64,000 nucleotides of DNA, from contig NC_063260.1 of the NCBI RefSeq assembly GCF_019578655.1, positions 17,666,723 through 17,730,722 on the forward strand. The letters run 5' to 3'. A program made the translations under genes and the position numbers. The DNA is from Ricinus communis (taxonomy: Eukaryota > Streptophyta > Magnoliopsida > Malpighiales > Euphorbiaceae). Shown here piece by piece: positions 1 through 12,100 of this stretch (positions are counted from its first letter, which is position 1; every line of letters begins with the position of its first letter). The notes under the pieces are model-generated. The model ran no database searches and was not told the origin of the DNA. It was given only the letters and a program-made list of their open reading frames with translations.

Positions 1-545
1 CGTAAGGCCAGTGGGGGCCAAAGCGGATAATATCTCATGTGATATGATTTCAGGTCGTTACACTAATAATGAATTAACAATCTTTCATTTGTAAAATGAG
101 TTGAATAATTGAAATTAAATTAATTAAAATTTTATAATAAAAAATATAAAAATAAATTAAAATTTTATAATAAAAAATATAAAATTCAGTAACCATTAAT
201 ATCACTATCCCATAAATATGAAATCTAATATAATCAGCTTGGTTTGCAAAAGATCAAATGCTTCTTTTATGGCTGTTATCCTCCATTGTTGAGGAAAACT
301 TTCTTATATAATTGGTTTGTCCTCCTTTTTATATCTAGAATGTTGGTGTCAGTTCTTTGGTATTATCTCTCAAACTTGGCAGCTTCAACTTCACATTAAC
401 TTATTAAGGATTAAGAAAATGATCTTAGCATTTCTTTGTATCTACATATGCGAAGTATTTAATTGATGAGCTTGTTGTTGTTGGTTGTTCTATGAGAACT
501 GTTAGAAGTGTATTTGTTCTACATTACTAAGTTACTGGCTATTAT

Positions 546-589
<44 letters not shown>

Positions 590-2080
590 GATTTGACACT
601 CTCTTTCTTTGATCTAGTTTTGAAAAATGAGTTCTTAAGCTTATTTATCATAGTATTAGAGCCAATCTTTTGTCTACAATAATATATTGACACAGCTTAT
701 TTGTATGACACACTAAGCTTGAAGGAGGGTGTTAGAAGTTATTTTTATCCCATATCGTAAGTTACTAGGTTGTTATAGTGTAAATATGTAGATTGAACAC
801 CTTCTTCCTTTGTGCTAGCTTTTAGGAACGAGTTCTTCCTCAACATATAATGAAACTAAGCTTGATGTGATTATATATTGTCATTATTTTTTGTGGTGAG
901 AATATGATTAATATAAAGTAGTAAAAGTACAAGGCAATATTTTTTATGATAAATAAATAGAGAAAAATCAGTTATGATAAGAATAAATCTAATCCTATTT
1001 AAAACTTTTAATAAACCATCAAATTACAGTGCTTGTTTCAAACTATATAGTGAATTTTTACAACAATAGAAAGACAAAAATGCTTGGAAAAATTTAAGCT
1101 TATAAAACCTAGAGGTTGTTCTACTGGAACCAAAGTTCCACATGACTAAAAGTAACAAAACTAAAGAGCATATAGTTGTGGAGTAAGAGCTAAACCAAAT
1201 TAACTTAGGCTATTCTGGTGGAAGCAAGCTCATTTATAATATTAATTTAATTTAATAAAATTAATTTCATTTGAACCAATTTGAAGTAAATTTGTACCAA
1301 TACTCCTCCAAATTTTAAGAGCCTATGGATAATTTAAAATTTTAACATGGTAGTATGTCAGATTTAACATGTGTTGTCCTTTAATGCCCTAAAAAGGAAA
1401 GAGGGGTGTTAGATTATACCTTAAATACCTGGATTAGTTAGATAATCTGTATTAACTTATACATTATATTGATGGCATATAACTATTCTAAAGGCATTAT
1501 TCAACTCTTAGTGATATGATTTATCATGGTATTATCACGAGATTGTTAAAGATGAACTTCATGGAATGTAAGAAAAATAGTAAAATAAGTTAATAAATAA
1601 TCAAATGCTCCAGACTACCATGTTAAGTTATCATTTACTTATGAAGTGTGAAGTAAGCAATCTGTCTTAAAAGATTGAGTTACAGGGATACCGATATAAG
1701 CATATGGGTGCTTGTTATAAGAACAAGTTTATTGAATACAACCCTATCAAGTAGTCCATATAAAATTTACCTCAAACTTCTATCGACAATACTCTAACCA
1801 TGGAGGATTGCTGGACTTGAGACTTGCGATAACAATATATTATCTTATATGAGAATTGTTGTAGTTTGATACTATCTTATATCCTTCTAACCATGGAGTA
1901 CTTAAAGGATAATCATTGGAGAAGGAGAAAAAGAATTAAAAATACTTGATCATCATCAAAATGTCCTAAATTAAAAATGCATAAAGAACTCAAACTTAAC
2001 CAAATTAAATGGCAAAAGGTGAAGAAACTTACTTGAGTTGGCCGTGAAAGATAAGAAAATGTGAGAAAAGGTAGAAGAAC
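1..2080. other. AT-rich intergenic spacer
   Basis: No coding potential or RNA gene is visible on either strand. The stretch is AT-rich with short homopolymer runs and one TA microsatellite (548-586). It borders the decayed Athila-type element on its right. Confidence 0.6.
548..586. repeat. (TA)n microsatellite, about 39 bp
   Basis: An uninterrupted alternating TA tract in AT-rich spacer. Probably length-variable among individuals. Confidence 0.95.
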
Positions 2081-2142
2081 ACCTTAGAATTCAGTGAGCG
2101 AAAACGTTCAAAAGGTTAAAAATGGCACATATATATAGGTAC

Positions 2143-2370
2143 GGGGGTGAGCACGACCGTGCTGAACCTTAAAGAGAATTTTACGTGCATTTTCAGCACG
2201 GGTTGGACTCCGACCGTGCTAATTAGCACGGCTTGGTGTTGTAAATCGTGATGCCCTCGGAAGCCGTGGTGAACAGGCCATTTTCGAGCCTTTCCTTGTC
2301 CTTCTTCAAAACAGCCTTGACTCGACCCGTGCTGATCAGCACGGCCTTAACCACGACCGTGCTGAATCTT
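2143..2370 (-). repeat. CAGCACGG-motif cluster, candidate remnant of the Athila 3' LTR
   Basis: About 230 bp that is GC-richer than its surroundings and holds repeated copies of CAGCACGG / CCGTGCTG in both orientations, including a near-perfect palindrome of the type CCGTGCTGATCAGCACGG. The same motif and palindrome occur near the outer part of the opposite LTR (about 13013-13215). The sequences between motifs do not align well by eye, so this is not a clean partner of the LTR at 9102-13419. It may be a diverged 3' LTR of the element or a relative's LTR left by recombination. Confidence 0.45.
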
Positions 2371-2696
2371 TGAGTTCAACATCTTAAACTGTTCAACTTC
2401 CTGCCTGCATTTAACGCACATACATACACATTTAGTCTATAGGTCAAGTAAAAATGTATCAAACAGTGAAGCTAATGTTCACTAATAACCAAAAATCCAA
2501 CTTAAGTTATTAAAAACTTTAACTTAAGCAATTAAGTTCAATAATTAAGCAAGTGCTCTAACTACAACCAAACATGCAAGCAACTAATGAAAATGCAAGC
2601 AACTAATGAAAATGCAAAGCTAAATATGGGAATGCCTCCTAAAAAAGCGGTTCTTTTTGGTTGAGTCTTTTAGCTGGACTCAACACTGAACTACTC

Positions 2697-3859
2697 TTAC
2701 TGGAAAAGCACCATGTTCACTCGCTCCTCAACTTCTAACGAGTTCTCATGATAATGCTTCAGCCTATGCTCATTAAACTTGAAGTCTCCCTTCTCCGGAT
2801 GATGCAGCTCCACTGTGCCATATGAAAAGACTTGCTTGACTATGAACGGTCCTGACCGTCGACTCTTCAGCTTACCTAGAAACAAACGAAGACATGAGTT
2901 ATATAAAAGAATCCTGTCTCTAATTTTGTACTCTTTTGAGCCTTTCAGTCGTTGATCATGCCACTTCTTTGTCCTAGCCTTGTAACTTGGGGAGTTGTCA
3001 TAAGCTTGTCAACGCCACTCCTCTAACTCATTCAGCTGCCATTGTCTTTCTTTACCTGTAGAATCAACACTAAAGTTGCATGATTTCAAAGCCCAAAGGG
3101 CCCTGTGTTCCAATTCAACATGCAAATTACATGTCTTACCATAAACTAGCCTATATGGTGTAAAACCAATAGAAGTCCTATAGGCTGTTCTAAAAGCCCA
3201 TAATGCATCATCTAACTTGGCAGCCCAAACCTTCTTAGTAGTCCCTATAATTTTATCTAGAATGCATTTCAAACCCTTATTAGTTACCTCCACTTGCCCA
3301 CTAATTTGTGGGTGATAGGGTGTAGAGAATCAGTGTGTGACCCCATAGCGTTTAACTACTTTCTCTAATTGGGTATTATAAAATAGGTCCTCCTATCACT
3401 AATCAATGCTTTAGGTGTACCAAACCTAGCAAATAATTTCTTAAGGAACCTAGCAACGACCCTAGCATCATCAGTGGGAAAAGCTTGTGCCTCTGGCCAC
3501 TTAGAAAAGTACTCAACAACCACAAGTATGTCCTTATTTCCATAAGAAGAAGGAAAGGATCCCATGAAGTTGATGCCCTAAACATCAAAAATCTCAACAA
3601 CTTGTATACTAGTCTATGGCATCTCATCACGGGAAGAGATGTTACCTAACCGCTGACATGCATCACAAACCTGGATAAAGGCTCTCGCATCCTGAAAGAT
3701 CGTAGGCCAGTAGAATCTCGCATCAAGCACCTTTCTAGCAGTATGATTGGCCACTTAATGGCCTCCAGTTGGTCCCTCATGGCAATGCTTAAGGACTTTA
3801 AGAGTTTCCTCCCTATATACACATCGCCTAATCACTTGATCTGCACAAACACGAAATAG
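2697..3859 (-). pseudogene. Athila-type integrase (broken)
   Basis: Several frames give in order the zinc-binding region (about 3850-3640), the catalytic core (about 3620-3200) and the C-terminal tail (2885-2697, with SGPFIVKQVF). Integrase inserts the reverse-transcribed element into chromosomes. The core is damaged: a stop lies just before GINFMG at about 3570-3590, and the first catalytic Asp, normally in an IDF-type motif, reads Asn. The second Asp (ALISDRR) and the Glu region (QVEVTN) are still visible. More stops and frame changes separate the pieces at about 3300 and 2890-3000. The decay is typical of an old insertion. Confidence 0.85.
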
Positions 3860-5637
3860 AAAAGGTTCTTCCCAAATGTTGTATTTCAAGTCAGCAAAGA
3901 ATTTTTTCTTTTGCTGATATGTCATACCCTTTGGTAGGACCTTTGCAACTAAATAATTCACATAATCAGAAAACCAAGGAGAATCAGTGTATACGTGCAA
4001 TGAACAGAAATGCTCATAAGGGAAACTATCATCAATGGCTCTCTCATCAAGTGCCGCTAAACTCGGGTTCTCCAACCTCGATAAGTGATCTGCTGCCAAG
4101 TTTTTAGCGCCCTTTTTATCCTTAATCTCTATATCAAACTCCTGCAAGAGTAGAATCCATCTAATCAGTCTCGGTTTAGCATCATGCTTTTCGAACAAGT
4201 ACCTCAATGCCGAATGGTTCGTATAGATAATGGTCTTTGATAGCACGAGGTATGAGCGGAACTTGTCGAAGGCATAAACCACAACTAACAACTCCTTCTC
4301 AGTGGTGGTATAATGCTCTTGGGCATCCGTCAACATCTTGCTAGCGTAATAGATAGGTTGGAACTTCTTCTTAAACTGCAGTCCAAGAACATCTCCAACT
4401 GTAAAATCACTAGCATCGCACATAAGTTCAAAGGGCAGCCCCGATCAGGTGAAACAATGATAGAAGCTGTGGTTAGTAGCTTTTTCAATAACTCAAAAGC
4501 TTGTAGGCAATGAACATCAAACACAAAAGGCACATCCTTAACAATCAATTGAGTAAGAGGCCTAGCTATCTTAGAAAAATTTCTAATGAATCTCCTATAA
4601 AAGCCAGCATGCCCAAGAAAGCTCTTAACAGCATTAACAGAACTAGGGTGTGGAAACTTTGATACGGTCTCTACCTTAGCTCTATCTACCTCCATCCCCT
4701 CATGCGAAATCTTATGCCCCTTTATAATACTCTATCTCACCATAAAATGGCATTTTTTCCAATTAAGAACCAAGTTTGCCTCAACACAACATGCAAGCAT
4801 ACGCTCTAAATTAGATAAACAATGTGAGAAAAAGTTACCAAACACTGAGAAATCATCCATGGAAACCTCCATAGACTCCTCAATCATATCGTGGAAGATC
4901 GCCATCATACACCTCCAAAAAGTAGCAGGTGCATTGCATAAACCAAACGGCATCCTTCTGTTTGCGAACGTCCTATAGGGGCAAGTAAAAGTTGTCTTCT
5001 CCTGGTCCTCAAGTGCAATTGGTATGTGGAAATAACCTGAAAAGCCATCAAGAAAATAGTAATACATATGGCCCATTAGACACTCAAGCATCTGATCAAT
5101 GAATGGAAGGGGAAAGTGGTCCTTCCGGGTTGCATCATTAAGCCTCCTATAATCGATGCAAACCCGAAAACCGGTTACCGTCGTAGTTGGTATTAACTCG
5201 TCCTTCTCATTTTTTATCACAGTCATCCCTCCTTTCTTTGGCACAACCTGCACATGACTCACCCAAGAGCTATCAGATATGGGATAAATCAAACCTAAAT
5301 TAAGAAGTTTAATTACCTCCTTTTCTACCACCTCCTTCATGTTCGGGTTAAGTCGTCTCTGTGGCTGCACCACTGGCCTGAAACTATCCTCCATCAGGAT
5401 TTTGTGCGAATAAAAACTAGGGCTGATTCCAGGAATGTCAGCAATCTTATATACAAAGACCGTAGGATACTTCCTGAGAGAGGATAAGGTCATCTCCTTC
5501 TCCTCAGGAGTCAAGTCTGTTGCAACAATAACTGGTAGCCTCTTTGCCTTATCCAAGTAGGCATAACTCAGGTGCTTGGGTAATTCCTTCAACTCTAGGA
5601 CTGGGGGATTCTCAATAGAAGGTTTCACCTTCTGCAC
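3860..5637 (-). pseudogene. Athila-type reverse transcriptase and RNase H (broken)
   Basis: The frame at 5637-4732 holds the RT palm and fingers: RVCIDYRRLNDATRKDHFPL, YYFLDGFSGY with the first catalytic Asp, MPFGLCNAPATF, and SMDD in place of the usual (F/Y)xDD. The RT connection domain continues in another frame (4695-4330, SFLGHAGFYRRFIRNFSKIA). RNase H follows at about 4423-4080 with MCDASD and TTTEKELL, but the later Asp motif reads [10 protein letters not shown], with Asn where Asp is expected. Frame changes near 4715 and 4400 break the polyprotein. It would copy element RNA into DNA in cytoplasmic particles if it were intact. Confidence 0.9.
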
Positions 5638-5786
5638 CTTTGACCTGTCAAGAGAAATAAACGGGACAGTAGAACGGCTGGCTCACTAGCCAGCAAACAA
5701 GCAAGTTGCTCCAACACTTTCTCGTTGGGTAACTCCTTTTCATCTCCCTGCAATGCAACCTATAAAGGATCATCAAACAAAATCTC

Positions 5787-6310
5787 CTATATATGAGACT
5801 CAACAACATCATCCAAGACATCCACAAAAAGTACAGTATCATCATGGTCTAAAGAATGTCTCATGGAAGTCGCTAAGTCAAAGGTGATAGTTTCATCATC
5901 TACCCTAAGTTGGAGCTTCCCATCACAAACATCTATAACAGCCCTAGATGTAGCAAGGAAAGGTCTACCTAAGATCAATGGCACAGTACTCTCACCCTCC
6001 ATATCTATGACAACGAAATCAATAGGAAATATAAACTTGTCTACCTTAACAAGCACATCTTCAACTATATCCCTAGGAATTTTAATAGTTCTATCTACTA
6101 ACTGAATGCTCATCCTAGTGGGTTTAGGCTCACTCAAACCAAGTCTATCAAATAAGCTAGAGGGCATCAAGTTAATACTAGCTTTCTTAGTCAGCTAAAG
6201 CACTACTAATAGGTAATTCACCAATAATACAGGGTACAGTAAAACTCCCTGGATCACGCCTCTTAATAGGCAGCTTGTTTTGTAGAATGGCGGAGCACTT
6301 CTCGTTCAGG
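5787..6310 (-). pseudogene. Athila-type aspartic protease (broken at the active site)
   Basis: A long frame at 6170-5787 carries the retropepsin body: SSLFDRLGLSEPKPTRMSIQ, then PLILGRPFLATSRAVIDV. Immediately upstream (6310-6175) the gag-pol linker and the start of the protease are readable in another frame, but the segment that should hold the DLGA active site has a 1-nt length change and a stop. The protease therefore lacks a continuous catalytic motif. Upstream of it lies the solo LTR at 6327-7132, which cut the gag-pol frame. Confidence 0.85.
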
Positions 6311-6326
6311 GTCACCAATCCTAAGT

Positions 6327-7132
6327 TGATAGGAAATCATCATCTTAGCAACTATAAACCCTAATAACTAATGAGTTATGATACATATGGAATGCAAAAA
6401 GAACCCTCCAAGCAAGATAATTCCAAAACCCAAGGATCTCCTCAAGTGAAGTTAGGGAAAACTAGTTCCAACAATGAAACTAGCACTTAAATTCAACTCC
6501 AGACGCCACAAACCAAGTATGATTTGATAAGTTAAGAATCAAACACAAGATTTTGGTTAGAGAATGCCATAAACTAAAAAAAATTTGATAAGTTCAAAGT
6601 TCATGCAAGAACTTAAGCAAAAACACTCACAAAGAGCAAACAAAGATTATCATTCATCAATTCTATCTTACAAATGAATTTGGCTTTGATATTTATAGCC
6701 AAAAGAAAACAAAAGAACCTAAATGGATGTCTTTTGAGCTTTCCCACGTTTTCCCCTTTAATTCCCCTTAAAACTCGTTAAAAATGGTTGTTTTTACATT
6801 GATGGCGCTCATTTTGTAACTCTCAAATGACAACTAAACATGTGCACTCATTTGTAACTCCACACACAATACATATAACTCACACTTAATAAAATAATCT
6901 TTAATTAAATAAAGATAAACTAAAATAATTATTTAAGTCAAAATCCAAAAAGATAAGAACCCTTATAAATATGAATTAAGTCTTAAAGCCTAATCATAGT
7001 CAAATGACTTTTATTCTTCGAATGGACTGAATGCTTTGGACCCTTGTTTTCATGCATGAGTTGCATTTCCATTTTAGACCTTTTGGTGCATGCCTTCGTA
7101 ATGGAATCTCATGGCATCCTTGATTCATATCA
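6327..7132 (-). mobile_element. Solo LTR, about 806 bp, nested in the Athila element
   Basis: The segment begins TGATAGG and ends CATATCA on the plus strand. It is flanked by TAAGT (6322-6326) and CAAGT (7133-7137), a 5-bp duplication with one mismatch. Removing it with one duplication rejoins the gag-pol reading frame across the junction, which is strong evidence for an insertion. In minus orientation there is a TATA-like GGCTATAAATATC near 6690, as expected of an LTR promoter. No coding capacity or second LTR is present, so it is most simply a solo LTR left by recombination. Lineage is unknown. Confidence 0.8.
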
Positions 7133-7137
7133 CAAGT

Positions 7138-8937
7138 CCTTCAACTTCCTCTTATTGCTCAATATTTCCTTCAAGAATTTTACGTACTTCAACATCTGTG
7201 AAATAGCCTCAACAAAAGGAAGGTTAATGCGAAGTTGTTTAAAAAGGTCTAGAAACTTACCAAATTGCTGGTCAATCTTTTCCTGCTTCAGTCGAGCAGG
7301 ATATGGGATAGGTGGCTGGCACTCTCTCATAAGACTCTTCTTTTTATCCTCAGCTCTCACAGGCTCTATCTCCTCAAGCTCTCGCTCCTTTCTGGCAGGC
7401 TCATCCTGCACAACAACATTATCATCATCAGCTACAGGTAAAGAACTAGATAACTACTTACCTGATTGCAAGGTGATAGCCTGGTAGTGCTCCCTCGGGT
7501 TAGAGTCTGTAGTGCTGGGGAGTATCCTTAGCTATCTCTCAGCCAACATCTTAGAAATCTGGCCTATCTGGTTCTCTAAATTATGAATGGAGGCCTATTG
7601 ATTTCTAAGTGCACTGTCCGTTTGTTGGAATCTATTGTCAGTAGAGGATACAAATTTCATCACCAACTCCTCGAGATTGATCTTCTTCTCCTGAGATGGA
7701 GGTAGTTGGGATGGACCAGCCTGCTACTGGGGCTATTGCTCATACAATCTCTGAAAACCTGGTGGTCCCTAGGCATTATTATTCCTCTAATTGAAGTTGG
7801 GATGATTGCACCAATCTGGATTGTATGTGTTGCTGTAGGGATTGTTCTGTTATCTAGGTGCATTACCCATATAGTCTACATGTTCAAGGTCAGCAGAAAC
7901 AATAGAGGATGAAGAAGGAGAAGAAGTGGAAGGTAAAATAAACATACCTCCCACATTATAGTTTGCACTGTAGTGCAGGCCACCACAGAACTCGCAGCTA
8001 ATCTGTGCTGTATGAACCGACATTTGGAGCTGTTTTATTTTCTTGCCTAAGAGCTCAACTTGAGCTGCCAAGGCTATTGTAGAATCTAATTGGTTAACCA
8101 CTCTCTACTTAATTGGCCAACTCCTATAAGATTGCCATCGGTAGTTGTTTATGGTCATCTCCTCTATCAGATTTTGCGTTTGCTCTAGCGTCTTACTATT
8201 CATGGCCCCACTTGCTGCAACATCTACCATATGCCTAGTAGCAAGGTTCAAACAACTATAGAAAGTCTGAACATGCATCCATATTGGTAATCCATGGTGT
8301 GGGCAATATCGTAGCAAGTCCTTGTACCTCTCTCAGGCATCATACATGCTCTCGTCATCGAATTACACAAAAGAAGATATGTCATTTCTCAATTTAGCAA
8401 TTTTAATAGGAGGAAAGTACTTATATAAGAACTTCTCAGCCAAAGAACTCCATGTTGTAATAGTGTTGGCTGGGAATAACTGTAACCATCTCTTTGCTTG
8501 GTCCCTCAAAGAAAATGAAAACAGCCTCAATCGAATGGCATCATCAGTCGTTCCATTTATCTTGAAGGTATCATAGATTTCCAAAAAATGGCTACGTGTG
8601 TGTTTGGGTCCTCGCTCGGCAGTACCCCAAATTGTACACTATTCTAAACCATTTATATCACGTTCGGCTTTATCTCGAAGTTATTGGCTGCCACAAGTGG
8701 TCGCACTATACTCGTCTGTGTCCCTACAAGAGAAGGTCTAACAAACTCGTACATTGTCCTGTTCTCATCTGCAGCCTGATTGTTGTTGTTGTCTCCCATC
8801 TCTGCTGGTATATTCACAGGGGCTTCAATCTCTATCTGCGCCTCCTCTTCTTCTTGCATATGCTTCCTCAAAAGATGGAGGGATCGCTCTAGTTCAGCAA
8901 GAGGGTCTACAGGAGTAGGATTAGAGCTCCTGGTCAT
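7138..8937 (-). pseudogene. Athila-type gag (broken)
   Basis: The N-terminal frame (8937-8653, starting MTRSSNPTP) ends with RPLVAANNFEIKP, typical of Athila-like gag. The retrotransposon-gag core follows at 8584-8363 (DDAIRLRLFSFSLRDQAKRW). A zinc-knuckle remnant (CEFCGG) lies near 8000. The C-terminal part before the pol junction is at 7411-7138 (YPARLKQEKIDQQFGKF, LPFVEAISQM). Stops and frame changes at about 8650, 8340, 8100, 7850 and 7650 break the protein. Gag would form the particle that packages element RNA. Confidence 0.85.
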
Positions 8938-9074
8938 AAACTACCTGAAATTAAGAGGCAGCAACCAAAGAACACAGAAATGAATAAAAGAATAAAGAAT
9001 CAAAAGAATCAAAAGACAAAAAACAAAAATGGCTAGAGTAACATAACCACAAATTCACTCTAGTTCACACAAAG

Positions 9075-9095
9075 AGTTCCTCGGCAACAGCGCTA
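9075..9095 (-). other. Primer-binding site, tRNA-Asp-like, of the Athila element
   Basis: On the minus strand the sequence reads TAGCGCTGTTGCCGAGGAAC, a close variant of the TGGCGCCGTTGCCGGGGA site known for Athila elements and assigned to tRNA-Asp. It lies 6 bases inside the end of the proposed 5' LTR, which fixes that LTR boundary. Confidence 0.7.
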
Positions 9096-9101
9096 AAAAC
9101 T

Positions 9102-12100
9102 TGAGCTTTTTATGCAGCTACGATCTAAGGTAGTGAACCTATCGAAACAGACTAGCACTAATGGTGAGTATCAATGTCGTATTCTCGGGAAAAGGGTAAG
9201 TCTAGAACTACTCCAGCGTCTTATGTTAGCCTTATGTTATTTAACCTTAACTAATAGTGAAGAAATTACTAATCTATGATTAGGTGCAAGCTAAATAATT
9301 AGTTAAACGCCAAGCAATCTGCAAAGGTTTAATGAAACAATCAAGAAAAGAAAGCAAACCCAATAGGGACCTAACCTAGTTGGATTTTAATAAAGGTAGA
9401 AATTAGATTGATTACCAATTATTGTCAAGACCCCACCCGTGGGCCCGTGACCGGCACTAGGGAATGGGTAGGCTTAAGGCCACCGAAACCCGTAGTAAGC
9501 CTGACACTCACTGATTTAAACAAATCTCATGTCAAATTAATATTATTAAAACCATAAATTATCTTAATAGCTACATTCTACATAAATACTTCGGTCTGCC
9601 AGAAAAACTAGGCGAGACCTGAAGCTCAGAAAATTTACAACTGATACATTTACTATTACTACTGCGGAGAATCTAAGATTTACCAATTTACATACCAAAT
9701 CAAATACATCACCCGATGATGAAGGAGTCGGGTTACTGAATAAGAGTCGCGGGAGAACTAACGGTCACGAATCTGAAAAAAAAATAAATGGAGACTGTCA
9801 GTCTCGAGAGTGAGTTAAAATCAAATAATCTAGGGATTATTGCTTCTTCTCAGAAAACATAGATTATTCAAATCAGTATATCAAACCATACTATAATCAT
9901 ACCCTACTATTTCCTTCACATAAAATATTAATCATTCGAATCAATATATCGACCATGCACGTAAATACAATCCATATTATAATCATACCATAATAAATAA
10001 ATAAATGAATAAATAAAAATATATTTTTACTTTTACGGGACTAGTGGCTCGGTAGAACCCTAACCCCAAATTCTAATAGCCTTTCGGCTCTCTTAATCCA
10101 ACAGTGCAAGCCCGGAGAGCAAGCTCGATCGGGGGTCCTTACCTCCGACTGAGCACTTGAATTCCAAATAAGCTCGCCCCGGAGAGCATCGCTCGATCGG
10201 GGACCTTAACTCCGGCAATCAATCGAACTCGGCCAGAGCAATGCTCGATCGGGGCAAACAAATCCATAATAACCTTATGTCCATGATCATTACAAGTGCG
10301 CGCGTCTGATGTAACCCATCAAAGTGGCATGTTCTACAAGCCACATTTCCCAATTCGCAATCATCACATATAATAAATATCATTATCTGATGAACTCAAC
10401 CAACACATATCGAAATAAAGATTAAAGATTTAAGGTAAAACAACGTGCAATTTGTGAGGGGAAAAATAATAACGTTTATCTTATTATAACATACTAATAA
10501 TAATATTTATATTATTTCAAATATTAATAATCAAGTGAAATCATTTATTTTGCGATACTAATAATCATATTAAGCACAAATTCTAAATAGCATATTAAAA
10601 TCAGACTAGCAACAGCGCAAAGATTAAATGACTTTAACTCACAGGATTGGGCGACCTCCTAGCTCTGCTCCGGTGCCTCGGTTGGAGCGAGCCAAACAGA
10701 CAGATCTAATCACGGAAAACAATTTATCAAAATGCTGAAACAATCGATCTTTAATCCTAGGACTGACTGTCTAAGAATCTCGACTCGGGAGAACTCTACC
10801 GAAAATCCGGCAGAACCTCCCCTACAACACGAACATTACCCCCCGTAAAAACGGGTCCAGGGCCTGCCAGAAAAACACTCCAAATGTCCAACAATTTAAA
10901 CAACAGGAGTCGGGTCCCCAAACTTCACTATTTCCCGACTCCGCCACATAGCACAAAATACGAGGCAGGCAAACTGACAGACAATTATTTTTTACTCACA
11001 AAAATCATCAAATACTCAATATAAACCATTAGACACAATTAAACCAAGAATTCCAAAATTAACGGGCCAAAGATAATTACAGGGCGCTCGGTCGCTCGGT
11101 CGACTAGCCTCGGAGTCCGATCGACGATCCGAATACACCATCGGACTCACAATGACGGCGATGGCGATCCCTCGCCCGATTTTCCGATCCGACACTCGAT
11201 CGTTCGGAGAGATTTGCGGACGATCTCGACCGTCGATTCGCAAACGAAGCCCCGATCGCCCACGAAACCAGTGCCATCGCGAAGCTTGAGCAGAGGGAGA
11301 GTCGGGATACGTCCTCCGATCGTCCATCCTCCACCGGATCTCGGAAAAGCCCAAAAGCGGGCTGCCTCCACGGAACTCTCCTCCGGCCACCAAAATCGGC
11401 CGCCGCTAAAAGGAAGCTCTCCAAGGGACTTGATCGCCACCGAGATCGGCCGGAAGGCCACCGAACGGGAACGAGCCGGCCGCCACACGTCACGCGACTC
11501 CGCCTGCTGCTGCTGGCCGACGCCGGCCAGATCGCACGCCCCGGCCGCCTGACGACGCACCCTCCTCCTTCTTCTCAGCGACACCCGTTTTTTTTTCTCT
11601 CTCTTCCTCTCTTCTTCCCCGATTTCTTTCCCTTCAATATCGACATTTGACCCCTGAACTTTTCCTTATTGCAATTTGGTCCCTCAACTTTCTTAATTAC
11701 TTACAATTAAGCCCCTAACTATTTAATTTGGGCCAAATTCGAATTATTGAAAATACACAATTACAAAAATACCCCTGACCGACATATTTATTTACAAAAA
11801 TACCAAGCTCACAAATTTCCATTAAAACCCCATAAAAATAACATTATACTTTCAATCCTTATTCCAAAATAAATTTCCAATTTAGTCCTAACACACAATT
11901 AAATTAAATAATCAATTTCCAACTTAAAATTTAATACTACTAATCAATTATAATACCAATTTTTTCAAAATTCTTTTATAAAAACATCCTTTATAATTTC
12001 TTCCAAAATTTTCCAATATATAATTTTACTTATATAAATATGCATTTGGGAAAATTTGAATAACCAAAATATAATCATTTCTCAAATAATTTACTTGAAT

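Noticed and set aside
11016..11584. Arg- and Ser-rich frames on both strands
   Set aside because: They lie in the GC-rich island of a solo LTR, where open frames arise from base composition. The island itself is reported as a finding instead.
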